From Sycobia sp. Sy_11 (lineage: Eukaryota; Arthropoda; Insecta; Hymenoptera; Epichrysomallidae): a stretch of 64,000 nt of DNA. Each line of letters begins with the position of its first letter. Position 1 is the first letter of the stretch. The position numbers were made by a program, and so were the translations under genes. The notes below the pieces were generated by a model. The model worked only from the letters and a program-made list of their open reading frames with translations, did not search any database and was not told where the DNA came from. This document shows, one piece after another, positions 12,455 through 24,884 of the stretch. The DNA lies in NCBI GenBank assembly GCA_018907035.1, contig JACCIC010000373.1:57723-121722 (forward strand), in the 5' to 3' direction.

Positions 12455-15400
12455 CATACCGTATAAAACGCCGGAGCACACCGGCGAAAAATTCCAAGAC
12501 TTTGCGCCTACAGCTGGTGCTGCTCGATTCCCGGTCGTTTCTGTGCGAGTTGAAGTACATGTAGGCGACGAGGAAGCCGCTGAGGAAGAAAAACGTATCC
12601 ACGGACAGGGTCGAATTGCTAAGCACTTGCACGGCGAATCCGTCGGCCATTCGCCAGGACCAGGGTTTATTGTCTGTCGGCGTAAATCAGCGAGAAGTGC
12701 TCATATTATATATATATATATATATTAAAGATAAAATAACACGACATCGGATATATATATTTTGTCTGGAACTTAAACAGTTTCATATTTTTGATGAAAA
12801 TTAAGGCATTGTTTCAATAACCAAATTAAAAAAATACATTATGTAACATATTTTTTATCTGCTAACTATAGCCTTTGTATATAATTTAGACAACTTATAG
12901 ACTCTATCTTAAAAAAATTTCTCATTTTTGGAGGCCCAATATGAATCACGCCAATTTGTGATATTTTCACATGAAGTAATGTGTTCTTCGGTAAGGGCAT
13001 TCTGCATCCAACGAAATAAGTGATAGTTCGAAGGGCCAACATTTTCGCTGTTAGGTGCGTGGGGCCAAAACATCCATTGTATTTCAAATAATTTTTGACG
13101 AAATAGTGAAAGTTTTGAAACATTATCATGATGGAAAATCAATCTCTTGTGTCTGCTCAATTGTGTTTGTTACAATGGTCTTGACCCTTATTTAACAGTT
13201 CATAGTCGACCATTATCCGTCAATATTCAATGTCCTAACTTTTGGATGGTGTATTACTCGCAACGATGCAGTAATAACCTTGAACATTTTTCGCTGTCTC
13301 GAAAGCTCTGTGTATCTTCCATATCGAAATTACAACTTTTCTCACATTCTACATTCAGAGCATATTCAAGGTAGGTATCTAAGAGACGATGGGTCGCAGA
13401 TGCGTTTTTCTTTAAATTAAATCAATAAATTTAAACTTTACACACATGATGTTTCATTAGTAGATAATTTGACATTTTCAAGGCAGGACAAAAAATTTTG
13501 CATGTAAGCTTATATTCGCTTCGAAAGTTTCAATTTAATAGACGCTCTGTACCATACGACAGCCGTCACAGCAAAAACAATATGACGTAAATGAAGTCAC
13601 AAATATGAAGCTTGTAACAAATTACGAACTTTTTAAGTTGAAGACTCAATATATATTTGAGAGTCTCCGAAGTGTATAGCACGTATAGAATCCAAGAAAT
13701 ATGCTTAATACCGGCGTAGTCGCTCATGTAAAAGACCGTGTGAACCATGACGATCCAGACCATGCCGAGGAACCTGAGGCCGTGAATCGGCTTCACGGAA
13801 TCGCCGCTCAATTTCGTGCTGAACAGCAGCCTCGTGTTCGAGTGGACCGAGAAGCAGAGCAGTACTTTGCCGAAATTTTCGAAACTCGGCCTCCCTCTCC
13901 TTCTTCCCCTCAGCACGGCCGCCGCCTCGAGATTGTCGTTCAGTTTCAATCTTTCTGCGGAGGTACATTGTTGTTGATCAGCGCGACAATTTGTCTTTTG
14001 TATAATATACGCAAGTATGACATTGATATGTAATGACTGTGATCAATCGCTGATTTATACGAGACATTGCAGATTTTTTTAGCAATAACAGTTATATGGA
14101 GTATCAAGCAATACCTATATATATTTCTTTATATTGGCAAAGTTTGAGGGTTGAAACTATAACGACGTTTTCATCCGATCTGTTGGAATACTTACGTTTC
14201 CGCAATGAATTGGAGAAATGGTGTAACGCGCTTTTTTTTATTTATCTTCATTATTTATTAAAATACAATATTATGGATCGATGTTCAATCTTACCGAACT
14301 CATATTTACGTTCGCAAACATAAAATTTACTATAAAAATTCGTCATTGTGTCGTTTTCATTTTTTTTTTAAGAACTCTATAATTGTAAATTCCACATGAT
14401 CAAATACTGTTCGTAGAAAAACCTTATCGAAAACATCGTAGTATCCAAATTACGCGAGCAATTCTAGTTTGAGCGAAGTGACATTTTTACACCAAATATG
14501 CGGTTGGATATTTTTGTATCTAGTAACATCGCGAATACTAATAATTGAATCCGTCGCACGCTTGGCGTTTGAGGTATTAAATTTTGTAATATACAGCTCA
14601 AATTCGGATTCGTCCTTTATCTAATATACTTCTCTTAAAATCACGAGCTTTCGAATCTCCGCATACTGGTTACAATTTAGTCTGGAAATTATTCATCGAG
14701 TCTCAATGAATATGGTATAGTAACGATTTTAAAATTTTTATATATATTACTCTCCATATAACTTTCTAAAAATTTGCAAAGCTTCGTCCAAATTGTCATC
14801 TGTCCAACGATTCCACATATACGTACATGCTAGAATTTTGTTAGAGAGAAATAATAATCGGGTCTCTGCTATAAGTACTTACCATTATTGTTTTCGTAAA
14901 TCTCTAGTTCGGCCGCTCGGTTGAAGCGCTTTCGGTACACGAACACGTCGTACACTGTACCGATCAGCAGCAGCATCAGAAGCAGAAATATAACGAGTCT
15001 GGAACGTATAAAAATTCATTATTTTTAACTAATTCCCGTCGTAACGTAAGTGCAAAGATAGTAGATTGGAACTAGACATCTTATACGGTAATGAACGACA
15101 AATAAGCGTTTCTCCATTTGAAAATTCCTTGCAACAAATGCGTATTTTTTTAACTCTTCTCTTCAAATTTGAATCTGTGAACCAGCAAACATTCGTCAAC
15201 TGTTCTAGGCGATTAAGTAAAGTAGATTTGTCAGCGATTAAGCTGGATTTTTAATAGCCTCGTTTGGTATCTATATAAATAAAATAAAATTTTTTTACGG
15301 CCCGACTCACTTGATGAATATGAACTTTCCGGTGAGCAGCCACAGATAGTCGTCCCTCAAGTCGCGTACTTGGATCAGTCGGAAATCCGCGGAATAGAGC

Positions 15401-16014
15401 TCGCCGGCGATCAAGCTCTTCTCCCGGAACATGAGGCTGAGCAGCGATCCCAGCTCGCTGGTTGAGCAGGAGGCCGGCAGGCAGAGACCCAGGCTTATCA
15501 GGTCCTGAAATTAGATTGGCTGCGTGTGTCTTATACATGTGATACACGCGCGCGCGCGCACAGAGTAATTACACAGAGTAATTGAACAATGATACGTTGT
15601 AAGAAAAATTTAGCGAATCAATAGTCATTTGATTGGTTTTTTTTTTATCGAATTTTTGAATTCGACCTATTCTAGTAAATTTTGCTGTCAGCTTATAAAT
15701 TGCATTCGGATAGATCGTTATTATCTGACTTGTTTACTAGTGTCTAAATTTACCCAATATGGCATTGGCATATATATATATTGAAGATGCATTTATTTAA
15801 TTGTTGCACTCTGCAACGATCGTATTCCGTTCGCAAATTAACACTGCATAATAACATCAAGCACAAAATCTACGTAACTTTGAGTTGCACCAACACTCTG
15901 TGTATGTGTGTTTGTAGTGCTGTTTGACGAACTTACTTACGAATTAGCTGCATAATCCTTGCGAAACTAAAGTCTGGTCTTTCAATTATCTTATGCATAC
16001 AATCATTACTGACG

Positions 16015-16072
<58 letters not shown>

Positions 16073-16251
16073 CGTCATGTTTTATGGTTTTACTTTTTGC
16101 TCAACCCATTTAAAATTCCCCGGCAGATTTCTCTCTCATGTATATAACGGGGTGAATTGGTATATACTAATTTAAAAATTTTTGTACGCACTTGCATTAT
16201 TATGTACCACATATTTAACGAAGTTACATTTCTGTTATTATGTACAGTACA

Positions 16252-16305
<54 letters not shown>

Positions 16306-16338
16306 ACAGTACTCGTGATACGAAATTGTCCTTCGTGG

Positions 16339-16383
<45 letters not shown>

Positions 16384-16756
16384 TTCTGAACTGTTCGAAA
16401 AGAAATTGATTGTGAAAGAAATCATCTATTTGTGCGTTTGCAAAAAGCGCGCATGTTACGTATAGAACAAGACCTTATTTTATACAGTTATAGAATATAA
16501 GAAGACGTATAAGTTTTTATATTATTAAAAGTTACGATATTAAATTTATAATTTATAATTCAATTAAATTATTAAATTACAATCTAAACTTAAACATCGA
16601 CATGCGTCGACAGACGTTAAGTGTATTATTATGGTAAAATGACAAAATTCATTTGACAATTGTAACTTGTTTTATAAGTGTAAGAGAAAGAAAAAAATAA
16701 CTGAGATTAGTTGAAAAGATTGAAATATTGTTGTATGAAGGAGAGGAAGTACAAGC

Positions 16757-16812
<56 letters not shown>

Positions 16813-17192
16813 CATTGATCCATAGAGACCTCGTTGGGCAGCCTGACGTGGTACTGCAGGGTGCTGTTGTGCCTGAAGTAGGCGACGTAGTAGTTCAGAC
16901 CGTAAGGCGGGAACTCCTCGTTGGCGTCGCGCAGCAGCGAATTGTTGCTCATCACGTCGCCCTTGAGCACGAAGGGCTTGCGATTCTCGAGGTCGAGGCA
17001 CTGGCTACGGCTGCCCAGCCAGTAATTGTTGCCGTAGACGAAGCCGGGCTTGGGCGCGCCGCTCGAGTCCAGCACTGCGGGCATGGGGGGGGGGGTCATG
17101 CAGATTTATGACTTTCTTTTTTTTTCGCTGTTTTTTTTTCAATTGTTTTTTAATTATATAATTAGTTGTGTATTATTTATATATAAATATAT

Positions 17193-17240
<48 letters not shown>

Positions 17241-20200
17241 TTGTGTGCAATGGTTACCCATAGGTTAATAGAAATAAAAAAGGTACACTTAGTACATGTG
17301 GGCCGTTCTCTGCCCATGGTATATACCCTTGCTTCATCGGATTTTGGTCGAAGCTCTCTTGGGATCTGTGCTTTCTCGAGTTTCGAGCGACGTTCTGTGC
17401 CGTATTCTTTTCTTTTTTTCCTCTTTTTTTATCTCGAAGCAACGAACGACGGACGAGCCAAACGCGCGGGTTGATAAGGTCGACATGCATTAGGTCGATG
17501 CCAATCGTAAAGGGCAAAATGACGATGAACTAGTCTTAGCGCTTAAAACTGACTGCGGGAGACGTTAAACCATTTCGGAGGATTTAGGATTCTCAATTAA
17601 CGGAGACCGTCCCATATCTATATTGAAATTATTTGCAATAATGCTATATATTTATTTGATATAAGTGCATTTTTTTATCTCGTTATTTTTTTTTCTATAT
17701 TTTTTTTGCTCAAAATTATGTTTCATTATAAAAAAAAAAGCATTTTATTTTCTTATTTTTCCCGATCCACATATAATTTTTATTATAACGAATTCTTCAG
17801 TTGGTATATGTGAGAATTTTTGTGTGTAATTTGAAAAGAGGGGTGCGAACTGTCAATTCTGAAGAGATTCAGTCAACTTTGTAGATGTTACGCGTAATAT
17901 CGTCGAATCTATAAACGCTTACGCATACCATATATATATAAAGCATTTTCTGAAAGTGCTTCATTATTTTAACTCGTTGCGCAGAGTAATGGGATCGGCG
18001 CAAAGCAAAAATAAAATCCGCGTTACATGCGTCGGCCGAAAAGTCCGTGCTCGTTCGGCTTCATCGTAAAAAGTTGTAACCGCGCGTAATTTTTACCCCC
18101 CTCCCTCCCATGTCCACACTCCACACCCTCGCGATCATTATGATACATTAGCTTCATGTTCTTCTTGCGAGAAACTGGGAGGGGGGGAGGGCAGGGGAGG
18201 CACTACAGCTCTACTTCGAGAATCGTTCGAAAGTAAAAGATTTCACTGCTAACACACACACACACGCGTATATATATATAAGCGCGAGCTCTCGTGCGAT
18301 ATCGGGCGACTTCCGATTATTACATTACAAAGTGTGGACGTTCTACAAGTACGTAAAATTTTCCGGGGACTCGGCGTAAACGTTGCGCACGAGCATTACG
18401 AGATAACATATTATGTGTGTAACAATGCTCGCGCAGCGCAGCAGGTCCGAGATTACGGGGTGGTTGTACGCGAGCACGAGCGTGCTCGCCAAATTTGGCC
18501 AAACCGTCCTCGCGAATGGGCTTAAAAAAAAAATAAAAATAAAAATAAAAATAAAAGTAACAGAAATAATAAGAGAAAATCAGTATTTGATTTTAGGCGT
18601 TTGCGTAAAATTCGTTAGGAGCCCTTAAACGGTGATGCGAGTTATGCGTGTGAAAAAAGCATTCTGTGTGTATATATATATATGTATATACGAACTAATA
18701 TTTTAGGTACACGTTTTTGCTAAATTTTGAAGTCCTTACATTGGATATACTTTTATATTTTTTATATACTGTTTGAGATATATGTGTGTGTAAATTTTAA
18801 ATTAGAAGAATACACTCGTAGTTTTGGATAGTTTTCGTCTTTTTTATTTCATTGACATGATATACGATCGGAACGATTATTTTTGATTGTGTATCCTTGA
18901 AACGATATCCTTGAACGTAGTCGGAAAATTGATCGTTCGCATTAATATTTTTCACAAATACCCTATAACTATTGCTTCATCGTTCATCTAACTACAGTTG
19001 TTATTATTTAGTATCGGTAAAATGTTCAACAAAAAAAAAATTTGAATTATAAATACATAAATACGCAAATTTCACCGCCCCTCCCCCAAGTATAAAAAAA
19101 AAAAATTTCAGACGCCGGTTAATAAATTTATGATCGTGACATATACTGCAATTTCAGTAGAAACTTCGCGAGTTAAATCTCGATGAGTTTTTCCGATTTG
19201 AAGGTGTATTGTACTTTAAGCGAAAAATTCATCGTACACGCGTCGCAATATAGAAAACGACGAAATTCTCGTGGCAGTACACAAGCGTTGGGTTTTTTTC
19301 GTTTTTCATTTTTCAGATGGACTTCGTTGCCGTAATGAAAGGAAAAAAAAAGACTGTTTTTCCGCGGAACCACCCTAAACGAATCTGCAGTCGCTCGTTG
19401 CGTAATTGAGGATAAATGAAAGAGAGAAACATGATCGCGTATAGTCGGCGTACACGGATAATATATATATCATTTGCCCCGCAAAAAAAAACCATCCAAC
19501 GCGAGCGTTCAAACAATCGTTGCAAAATCGGCCGAGGAACACACGCGCCCAGGAAAATGCTAATAAGCGCCCCGCTTTTGTTCTTGCGTAATTTCATTTT
19601 CTTCCGAAAAAAAGGGGAACACACGTACACGCGCACGCACGCACGCAAAATTACCCGCGACCGTGGCCCAAGAAGGTTCATTCGGCGGATACGGAGAGGG
19701 TCCCGTCGAGGCCCTCGGGTCTTTTTATTACTATAATCTATCATTAGACGTGGAATTACAGATATTGTATTTTTGTTTTTGTTTTTTTTTTTGCGATTGT
19801 TTCATTTTTAGCTTTTACGACAATAAGTTGCACGGAATTATTCCTTGAATTGTAACCAGAAATTTCATGTATAATGGGGGTCAATTATCGCTATTGATTT
19901 TGAAAGTATGACAATTAACACTAAAACTCGACTGAGTTTTTTCACCCATTTTTGTTGTTAAATGAACAAATTATTTTTAACAATCGCAAATTATTTGCAG
20001 ATCAATAATTTTCATAGAACAAATTTTCCATAAGACTTGGAGAACGCAACAAGAACATAACGAAAATGATTACATGATATAATTTTACGATTTTTGTCAT
20101 AAGCGTTGCAGAATTCTTTTGAAAATTATATTACTCGATTAATATAATTGTTTACGCAACTATTATAAAAACTTAAGTCTTAAAAGAATTCTAAAATGAT

Positions 20201-21149
20201 TAACGTAATCGAGTTTTTCTATTGTTTATAAAAAGAATTTATACTGTTATTTATCGAAATAACTCTTTCAAAACAAGTCTTTCAAATATTCTTAATATTT
20301 GAAAGACTTATATTCTTCATATTTGAAAGATTCAATTTGAATATTTCAAATATTCTTAATATTTGAAAGACTATAATTCTTAATATTTCGTAAGATGCAA
20401 TATTTTATAGCAACATTCTTAATATTTCATAAAATAAAATATTTTATAACAATATACTTAAGATTTTATAAAATTTCATAGACATTTAGAATCCTGCTGT
20501 ACTTTGGTGGTAGGGGGGGGAGGTAATGACTTTTGCCTACGATAATTATCTAAAAATCGTTTAAACTTTAAATATCACCATTCAGAGCACTACCGGCATA
20601 AAGATAACGATCTCTTCATCGGTGCGCATATATCATTGAAAAATGAATCTCGCTCTCGTGCTGCAATATCTAATCTTTGATTTTATTCAGTGGCAAGCTC
20701 TAAATTTCTCAGCGTATATACACGAATTATCTACAATCGTGAGCAATGAGCAAAGTTACATATTATAATCCAAAACCAACTTCGCTGTCAGCTCGATTCG
20801 CCCTTGAGGATCACAACAGAGCTGGAAGCAACTCTGCGTATGTATATAGATGTCTGCGTGGTGTGTCTGTGTGTGTGTGTGCTGTCGTATGTGTATTTAT
20901 CCACGCACTCTTGACGGCCCAGAGCCTGTGCTCGTCGACGGAGCGCCGGAACTCGTCGAGCTCGCCCCGGCAGAGGGACCGGTTGACCCCGAGCTCGGCC
21001 GCCGCGGCCAGCCCGTAGGCGGGCAGGGTGCGCCTCAGGATCTCCCCGTCGGCGGCGTCCTCGCCGTCTGCGACCCCCAGCTGCAGCGCGGCCGTCGTCG
21101 GCCAGAGGAGCAGCGCCAGCAGCGCCAGCAGCGCCTGTCCCCGCGGCAT
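8786..21149 (-). CDS. Nose resistant to fluoxetine 6-like membrane acyltransferase (13 coding exons, complete)
   Basis: Exons in transcript order: 20909-21149, 16830-17074, 15311-15504, 14883-14998, 13712-13954, 12460-12673, 11609-11774, 11361-11440, 11179-11274, 10460-10589, 10140-10314, 9082-9224, 8786-8902. All junctions are GT/AG and phases match, giving 2160 nt, about 719 aa. A signal peptide (residues 1-21, hydrophobic [10 protein letters not shown] core) precedes a Cys-containing extracellular NRF domain (about 50-220, with [13 protein letters not shown] and [11 protein letters not shown]). A TM helix ([13 protein letters not shown]) leads into an acyltransferase-3 domain beginning near residue 320 ([18 protein letters not shown], conserved His) with about ten TM helices ([33 protein letters not shown]). 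Members such as worm NRF-6 and fly Drop-dead act at the surface of secretory or gut cells, probably in lipid handling; the substrate is unknown. The ATG has an in-frame TAG 21 nt upstream. It is one of a large paralogous insect family, so no symbol is assigned. Confidence 0.93.
11950..12290. repeat. Imperfect foldback built on a GGATTGAA motif
   Basis: Arms near 12085-12110 (ATTGGTATGGATTGAAACGG) and 12178-12200 (CCATTTCAATCCATATCAAT) are inverted copies with few changes. Further GGATTGAA/TTCAATCC motifs flank both (about 11970, 12012, 12268). Sits in intron 6 of the NRF-6-like gene. Confidence 0.6.
12405..12453. repeat. (TA)n microsatellite beside a splice donor
   Basis: On the transcribed strand it begins 6 nt downstream of the exon 6 donor of the NRF-6-like gene (12459/12458). 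Confidence 0.95.
12759..13200 (-). mobile_element. Decayed mariner-family fragment (3' part of transposase)
   Basis: Minus-strand frame resembles the last third of a mariner transposase: [12 protein letters not shown] (second catalytic Asp) followed by [14 protein letters not shown], where the family has SDYHLF, so the third catalytic Asp is Asn. It continues with [15 protein letters not shown]. The outer end at about 12759-12785 (GTCTGGAACTTAAACAGTTT) resembles a terminal inverted repeat. No opposite end was found, so the copy is truncated. It lies in intron 5 of the NRF-6-like gene, between 12673 and 13712. Confidence 0.75.
13955..14882 (-). other. Intron 4 of the NRF-6-like gene
   Basis: 930-nt AT-rich intron between the single-TM exon (14883-14998) and the start of the acyltransferase domain (13712-13954). 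The donor is NNG|gtaagt and the acceptor cctccgcag. No repeats or coding sequence of note. Confidence 0.7.
16017..16069. repeat. (TA)n microsatellite
   Basis: Intron 2 of the NRF-6-like gene. Confidence 0.95.
16253..16381. repeat. Two (TA)n microsatellites 40 bp apart
   Basis: Arrays at 16253-16300 and 16340-16381 separated by unique sequence. Confidence 0.95.
16760..16811. repeat. (TA)n microsatellite beside a splice donor
   Basis: Begins 18 nt downstream of the exon 2 donor (16829/16828) of the NRF-6-like gene. Confidence 0.95.
16830..17074 (-). other. Second coding exon (core NRF domain) of the NRF-6-like gene
   Basis: Encodes the conserved block from [19 protein letters not shown] to [16 protein letters not shown] and YHVRLPNE. 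The donor is GAG|gtctct; without it the frame runs into the adjacent (TA)n array, which explains a spurious IYIYIY tail in the raw frame. The acceptor is preceded by a C-rich tract (about 17086-17095). Confidence 0.9.
17194..17239. repeat. (TG)n microsatellite
   Basis: Uninterrupted TG dinucleotides in intron 1 of the NRF-6-like gene. Confidence 0.95.
20275..20475. repeat. Hairpin-forming AT-rich minisatellite
   Basis: Perfect 16-bp inverted arms at 20275-20290 and 20294-20309 (TCTTTCAAATATT / AATATTTGAAAGA with 3-nt loop), then recurrent ATTCTTAATATTT at about 20312 (one change), 20351, 20376 and 20414. Located 0.4-0.6 kb into intron 1 of the NRF-6-like gene. Confidence 0.75.
20909..21149 (-). 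other. First coding exon (signal peptide) of the NRF-6-like gene
   Basis: Encodes 80 residues plus one base, ending in LWAVK and splicing at GTGCGT to a codon-completing TG at 17074 (KMLDSSG). It is very GC-rich, unlike the AT-rich 3' exons of the same gene. The start is supported by the signal-peptide profile and by an in-frame TAG seven codons upstream. Confidence 0.88.
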
Positions 21150-21194
21150 CTCGCCCCCTCTCCTAGTCTATATATATATATATATTTATTTATT

Positions 21195-21225
<31 letters not shown>

Positions 21226-21614
21226 GTATATATATAATTTACATATAGCAAATATTTCTGTAAACAGTGCCCGTGTAGAAGCAGGCGCGCGCGCGTGCGC
21301 GCTCGCACGCACGCACACGGACCCGCACTCGCACGCACGCACGGCCGAGTCACGTGCCGGCGTTCATAGCCGACTCCCTGTTCACAGTACTCCGGATTCG
21401 GTAGAGGTAAATGCGCGCGCGCGCGCGCAGCGGAGATCGCGGCCGGACTGATCCGGCTCGATCGCTCGCGGGCCCCGCTCGCGCGTGTGCGTCGGTGCAG
21501 CCGCCACACACACCCCCTCCTCCTCCTCCTCCCCCCTCCCGCTCCACCGCCCGAGCAACTCTCCTCGTTAGGCCGCGGGGTGAGAGGAATAGGGGCTCGA
21601 AAGTTCGCTTAAGT

Positions 21615-21661
<47 letters not shown>

Positions 21662-21700
21662 CCACCCCCTTGGAATCTGAGATGAAAATACCACCACAAT
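21150..21700 (-). promoter_or_regulatory. 5'UTR / promoter zone of the NRF-6-like gene
   Basis: Upstream of the ATG at 21149. It starts with an imperfect TA/TATT repeat at about 21171-21237, then a CpG-dense block at 21280-21600 with alternating GC runs, then (TA)n at 21617-21660. No coding sequence is recognised. The GC-rich block is a reasonable promoter candidate; the start site cannot be placed. Confidence 0.4.
21617..21660. repeat. (TA)n microsatellite
   Basis: About 470 bp upstream of the NRF-6-like start codon. Confidence 0.95.
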
Positions 21701-23400
21701 AAATAACAATAAATTAAAAATCGAAAGATAAATGATAAAAATAAAAATTAATAATTAAAGGTAAGAATAAAAATAGCCGTTGTGGAAAGTGAGCAAAGGA
21801 CAATCCGACAGTGCCCACGACCTAAATTTACCTTTGACGTGGTTCACACCATTTAGCGACTAAACTGCCGTTTAATTGTAATTACATTATTTTTCAGGAA
21901 GATCTTTTATTTTGATTATTTGCCAGTTTAACGTATTTTGAATTTGTATGATCTTTGCCAGTTCTTACATTTTCATCGCCGTTAAATTGACGCTGCAAAA
22001 ATTTATATAGATCGAGAGACCGATAATTTCGTAACCATCGATCAGAATCAGAATAGCGTATAAACGCCCCTGGCGTGGAAGTTGATTATTTACCGCGAGA
22101 GGACGATTCTCGCGAGGTTAATAATTAATTCGCGGACACTTGGGCCTCGAGCGATATTTCACGTCTGCGTGAAGCCGTAATTTTGCGGTCGGAGCGATGT
22201 AAACAAGCGGATTAAAAATCTGCAGAAGTGATTTTTTGTTGTTGTTGTTGTTGTTGTTGTTGGTGTATTATATAAGAATTTATGTAAGAAGGATATTAAA
22301 AATTACGGTGGATTATCGAGTCGCGTAAGAAACGGCACTTTTCTCTATCCCCGACGGGCGAAAGTATATAGCGTTACTCGGCTCGTGGAAAAATAGAGTA
22401 AAAAACCAAGTATGAATTATATTCTGTTATAATAACGGGGGTGTACACATATGTGTATTGGTAATGCCTGTCCAGCGGTTGAAATACTGGCTAATCCAGT
22501 ATCCTGAAATTCTGATCGTCGGTGTGATGGGAACAGGTCAATAGGGTTACCGGGTTATTGAAAGCGACGTCGCTTAAAAAAAAAAAAAAAAAAAAACAAA
22601 AACAAAAAAAAAACGAAAAACCTTTCGATTTCTATTATATTTACAAATGCGTATAGCATTGTGGCAATTCTCCGTCAAAATCTATGGAGAGCTATTGAGA
22701 ATGGCAACAGGATAAAAAGTTCAACCGGACACTGGAATAATTTAGGAGGAAAGTTTATTAAATAGTCAGGATAATGCTGTAGTAGTGACAGTCGGCTATC
22801 GCAAGACATGCATTAATATAGCACTTTTCACGATTAAAATTTGTAGCTGGTTGAAAATTGCTCGTAACACAGAAATGATTAAATAATATAAGTAAATTAA
22901 ATTAGTTTCGACGTTAATCAGTTAGATATTTCAATAAATATAGAAAATCATCGAACAGAACAGGCACAATAAAAACAACGAATTTGGTCTGAAAATTATA
23001 ATTTTACGTTTTTTCCAATACGGAAAATAATCGATAATGAAATTATACACGGTTTCACGATTGTTCCTAGTTGTTCTTAAATTATTATGGAATTCAAGAT
23101 GTATTGATCAAGTATCGTTTCAAAACGAAACCATATCGATTATTCATGATTTATTAATTGTAAATTAAAATGTATATATAGTAAATACTGGGAATAGGTA
23201 TAAAAAAAATTATGATTTTTGTAATGAAATCAAGCTTAATCATCAAAATTGAGCTCGGTAACGGGTTCGTGGCGGTCGCGCCAGGTCAAAGTCGACGGTT
23301 CTATACATATGTCACAAGAATTTTGGAACTACGTATGGGAAGGTCATATAAACATACGTTTCTGTTTGCGTTTGGAAAATTCGAGATCTCGCATATTTTA

Positions 23401-23418
23401 CACACACACACACACGCG

Positions 23419-23453
<35 letters not shown>
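23401..23453. repeat. (CA)n interrupted by (CG)n
   Basis: CA dinucleotides with a central CG block; an alternating purine-pyrimidine tract. Confidence 0.95.
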
Positions 23454-23457
<4 letters not shown>

Positions 23458-23606
23458 ATTTGTTTTACTAAATTTGTATACGAATTACCATTTTGGCATT
23501 GTTAGACCAGTAGACATCGCCTAGCCTTAAAGACCCTGCTCAGACGTTTTTTACTTGTACGGAAAAGTTAAAATGTTTCTGATTTTCGGTAAATATATAA
23601 AAACTG

Positions 23607-23609
<3 letters not shown>

Positions 23610-23661
<52 letters not shown>

Positions 23662-23762
23662 GGAATATTAGCGCTTAAATAATTATACTTTAAAACAGGG
23701 CCATAACTCTGAACATGTAAATTGCTCTTTGTTATAAATAGCGCAAAGCTAGTTTATGATTC

Positions 23763-23820
<58 letters not shown>
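23610..23820. repeat. Two (TA)n microsatellites
   Basis: Arrays at 23610-23657 and 23764-23820 separated by 106 bp of unique sequence. Confidence 0.95.
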
Positions 23821-23822
<2 letters not shown>

Positions 23823-24827
23823 AATGTAAATTTAGAATACCATATTTTTAATCCTTCAAAAAGCCTGATCTCATTAATAATATCGATTTACGCTTTTTGA
23901 AAAAAAAAACTGAAAATTAAATTTCGCCAAGTCAAACCACATACCAAATACATGTTTAATAGACAAAATAAAGGAAATAATCCACATGGAACATATTTAT
24001 CAGTACAATTTACACAGAGGGCTTGGAAAAGTGGAAAAGTGCTCAAGGAAAAATCAATGGAAAAATGCCAAAAAGATTTACAATATCCTAATGCGAAGAC
24101 CGAAAGTCCCAAAGTAGGACATCCATAATTTTAAAACCGTTTAAAGAAACTTGATTTATCGAATTGTTGACGTTTTATCAGAGAAATAAAAATAATCAAC
24201 GAGAATAAGCATCGTTTGACGCTTACAAGTTACAGGCTCGATCTGCTCTATCGCGAGTCTCGAAACACTTCCGAGCTTTATTTCCCTCGAGCATACGAAA
24301 TCGAGCGAGAAACAATATCGTCGACTTTATTCACGAGAAATAATTTTAGCCGATTGGTATTGGCTATTGAGTGGGAGGAGGGGGGCGCTAATTACCACGG
24401 CGGAGGGTCGGCTCCGACTTTGTTGTTATGCCAATAATGACTTTAGCTTGCCTGGCTAAGCCTCGATATATTTCGTATATCCACATATAATATATGCATC
24501 TGATTAGTGACGTCGCCGATATGATAACGATTCAAATTTAAGGGGTCCGTACGAAAAAAAAAATTATTAAAACAAGAAATACATCGTAGAAAAAACAACA
24601 GGTGAAATAACATTTATTATTTTACAATAAGCTATAAATTAATGAGAAAATGAACAATAAAAACTTAGTTCCCCATTTGTCGTGGCAGGAGGCGGATTTG
24701 GTCCGCACTGAGCGAGACTGTAACTGCATTTCACTTTCAAAATTAAGTCTTAGAACTTATTAGTTATATTGTATTAGTTTAATGGTTACACTGATATATA
24801 CGAATCCAACGTTGAAAAGATACATGG

Positions 24828-24830
<3 letters not shown>

Positions 24831-24880
<50 letters not shown>
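24831..24880. repeat. (TA)n microsatellite
   Basis: Uninterrupted TA dinucleotides in the AT-rich intergenic block. Confidence 0.95.

Positions 24881-24884
<4 letters not shown>

Larger units (their letters stand above)
15505..16829 (-). other. Intron 2 of the NRF-6-like gene, with four (TA)n arrays
   Basis: 1.3-kb intron carrying (TA)n at 16017-16069, 16253-16300, 16340-16381 and 16760-16811, the last starting 18 nt after the donor. A short (CG)n stretch lies at about 15545-15558. Nothing else is recognised. Confidence 0.75.
17075..20908 (-). other. Intron 1 of the NRF-6-like gene
   Basis: Intron of 3.8 kb with no recognised coding sequence. Contents: (TG)n at 17194-17239, a G-run cluster at 18178-18201, an (A4T)n-like stretch near 18526-18556, and the hairpin minisatellite at 20275-20475. 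Several short frames here (for example 18334-18525) lack family resemblance and are treated as chance. Confidence 0.75.

Noticed and set aside
18334..18525. Short plus frame ([20 protein letters not shown]...)
   Set aside because: Lies inside intron 1 of the NRF-6-like gene; no motif, and the opposite strand is also open, consistent with chance in CpG-rich DNA.
2481..24740. Similar words GGATTTGGTCC...GAGC[A/G]AGA near 2487 and 24692
   Set aside because: Match is too short and interrupted to call a repeat pair; could be chance.
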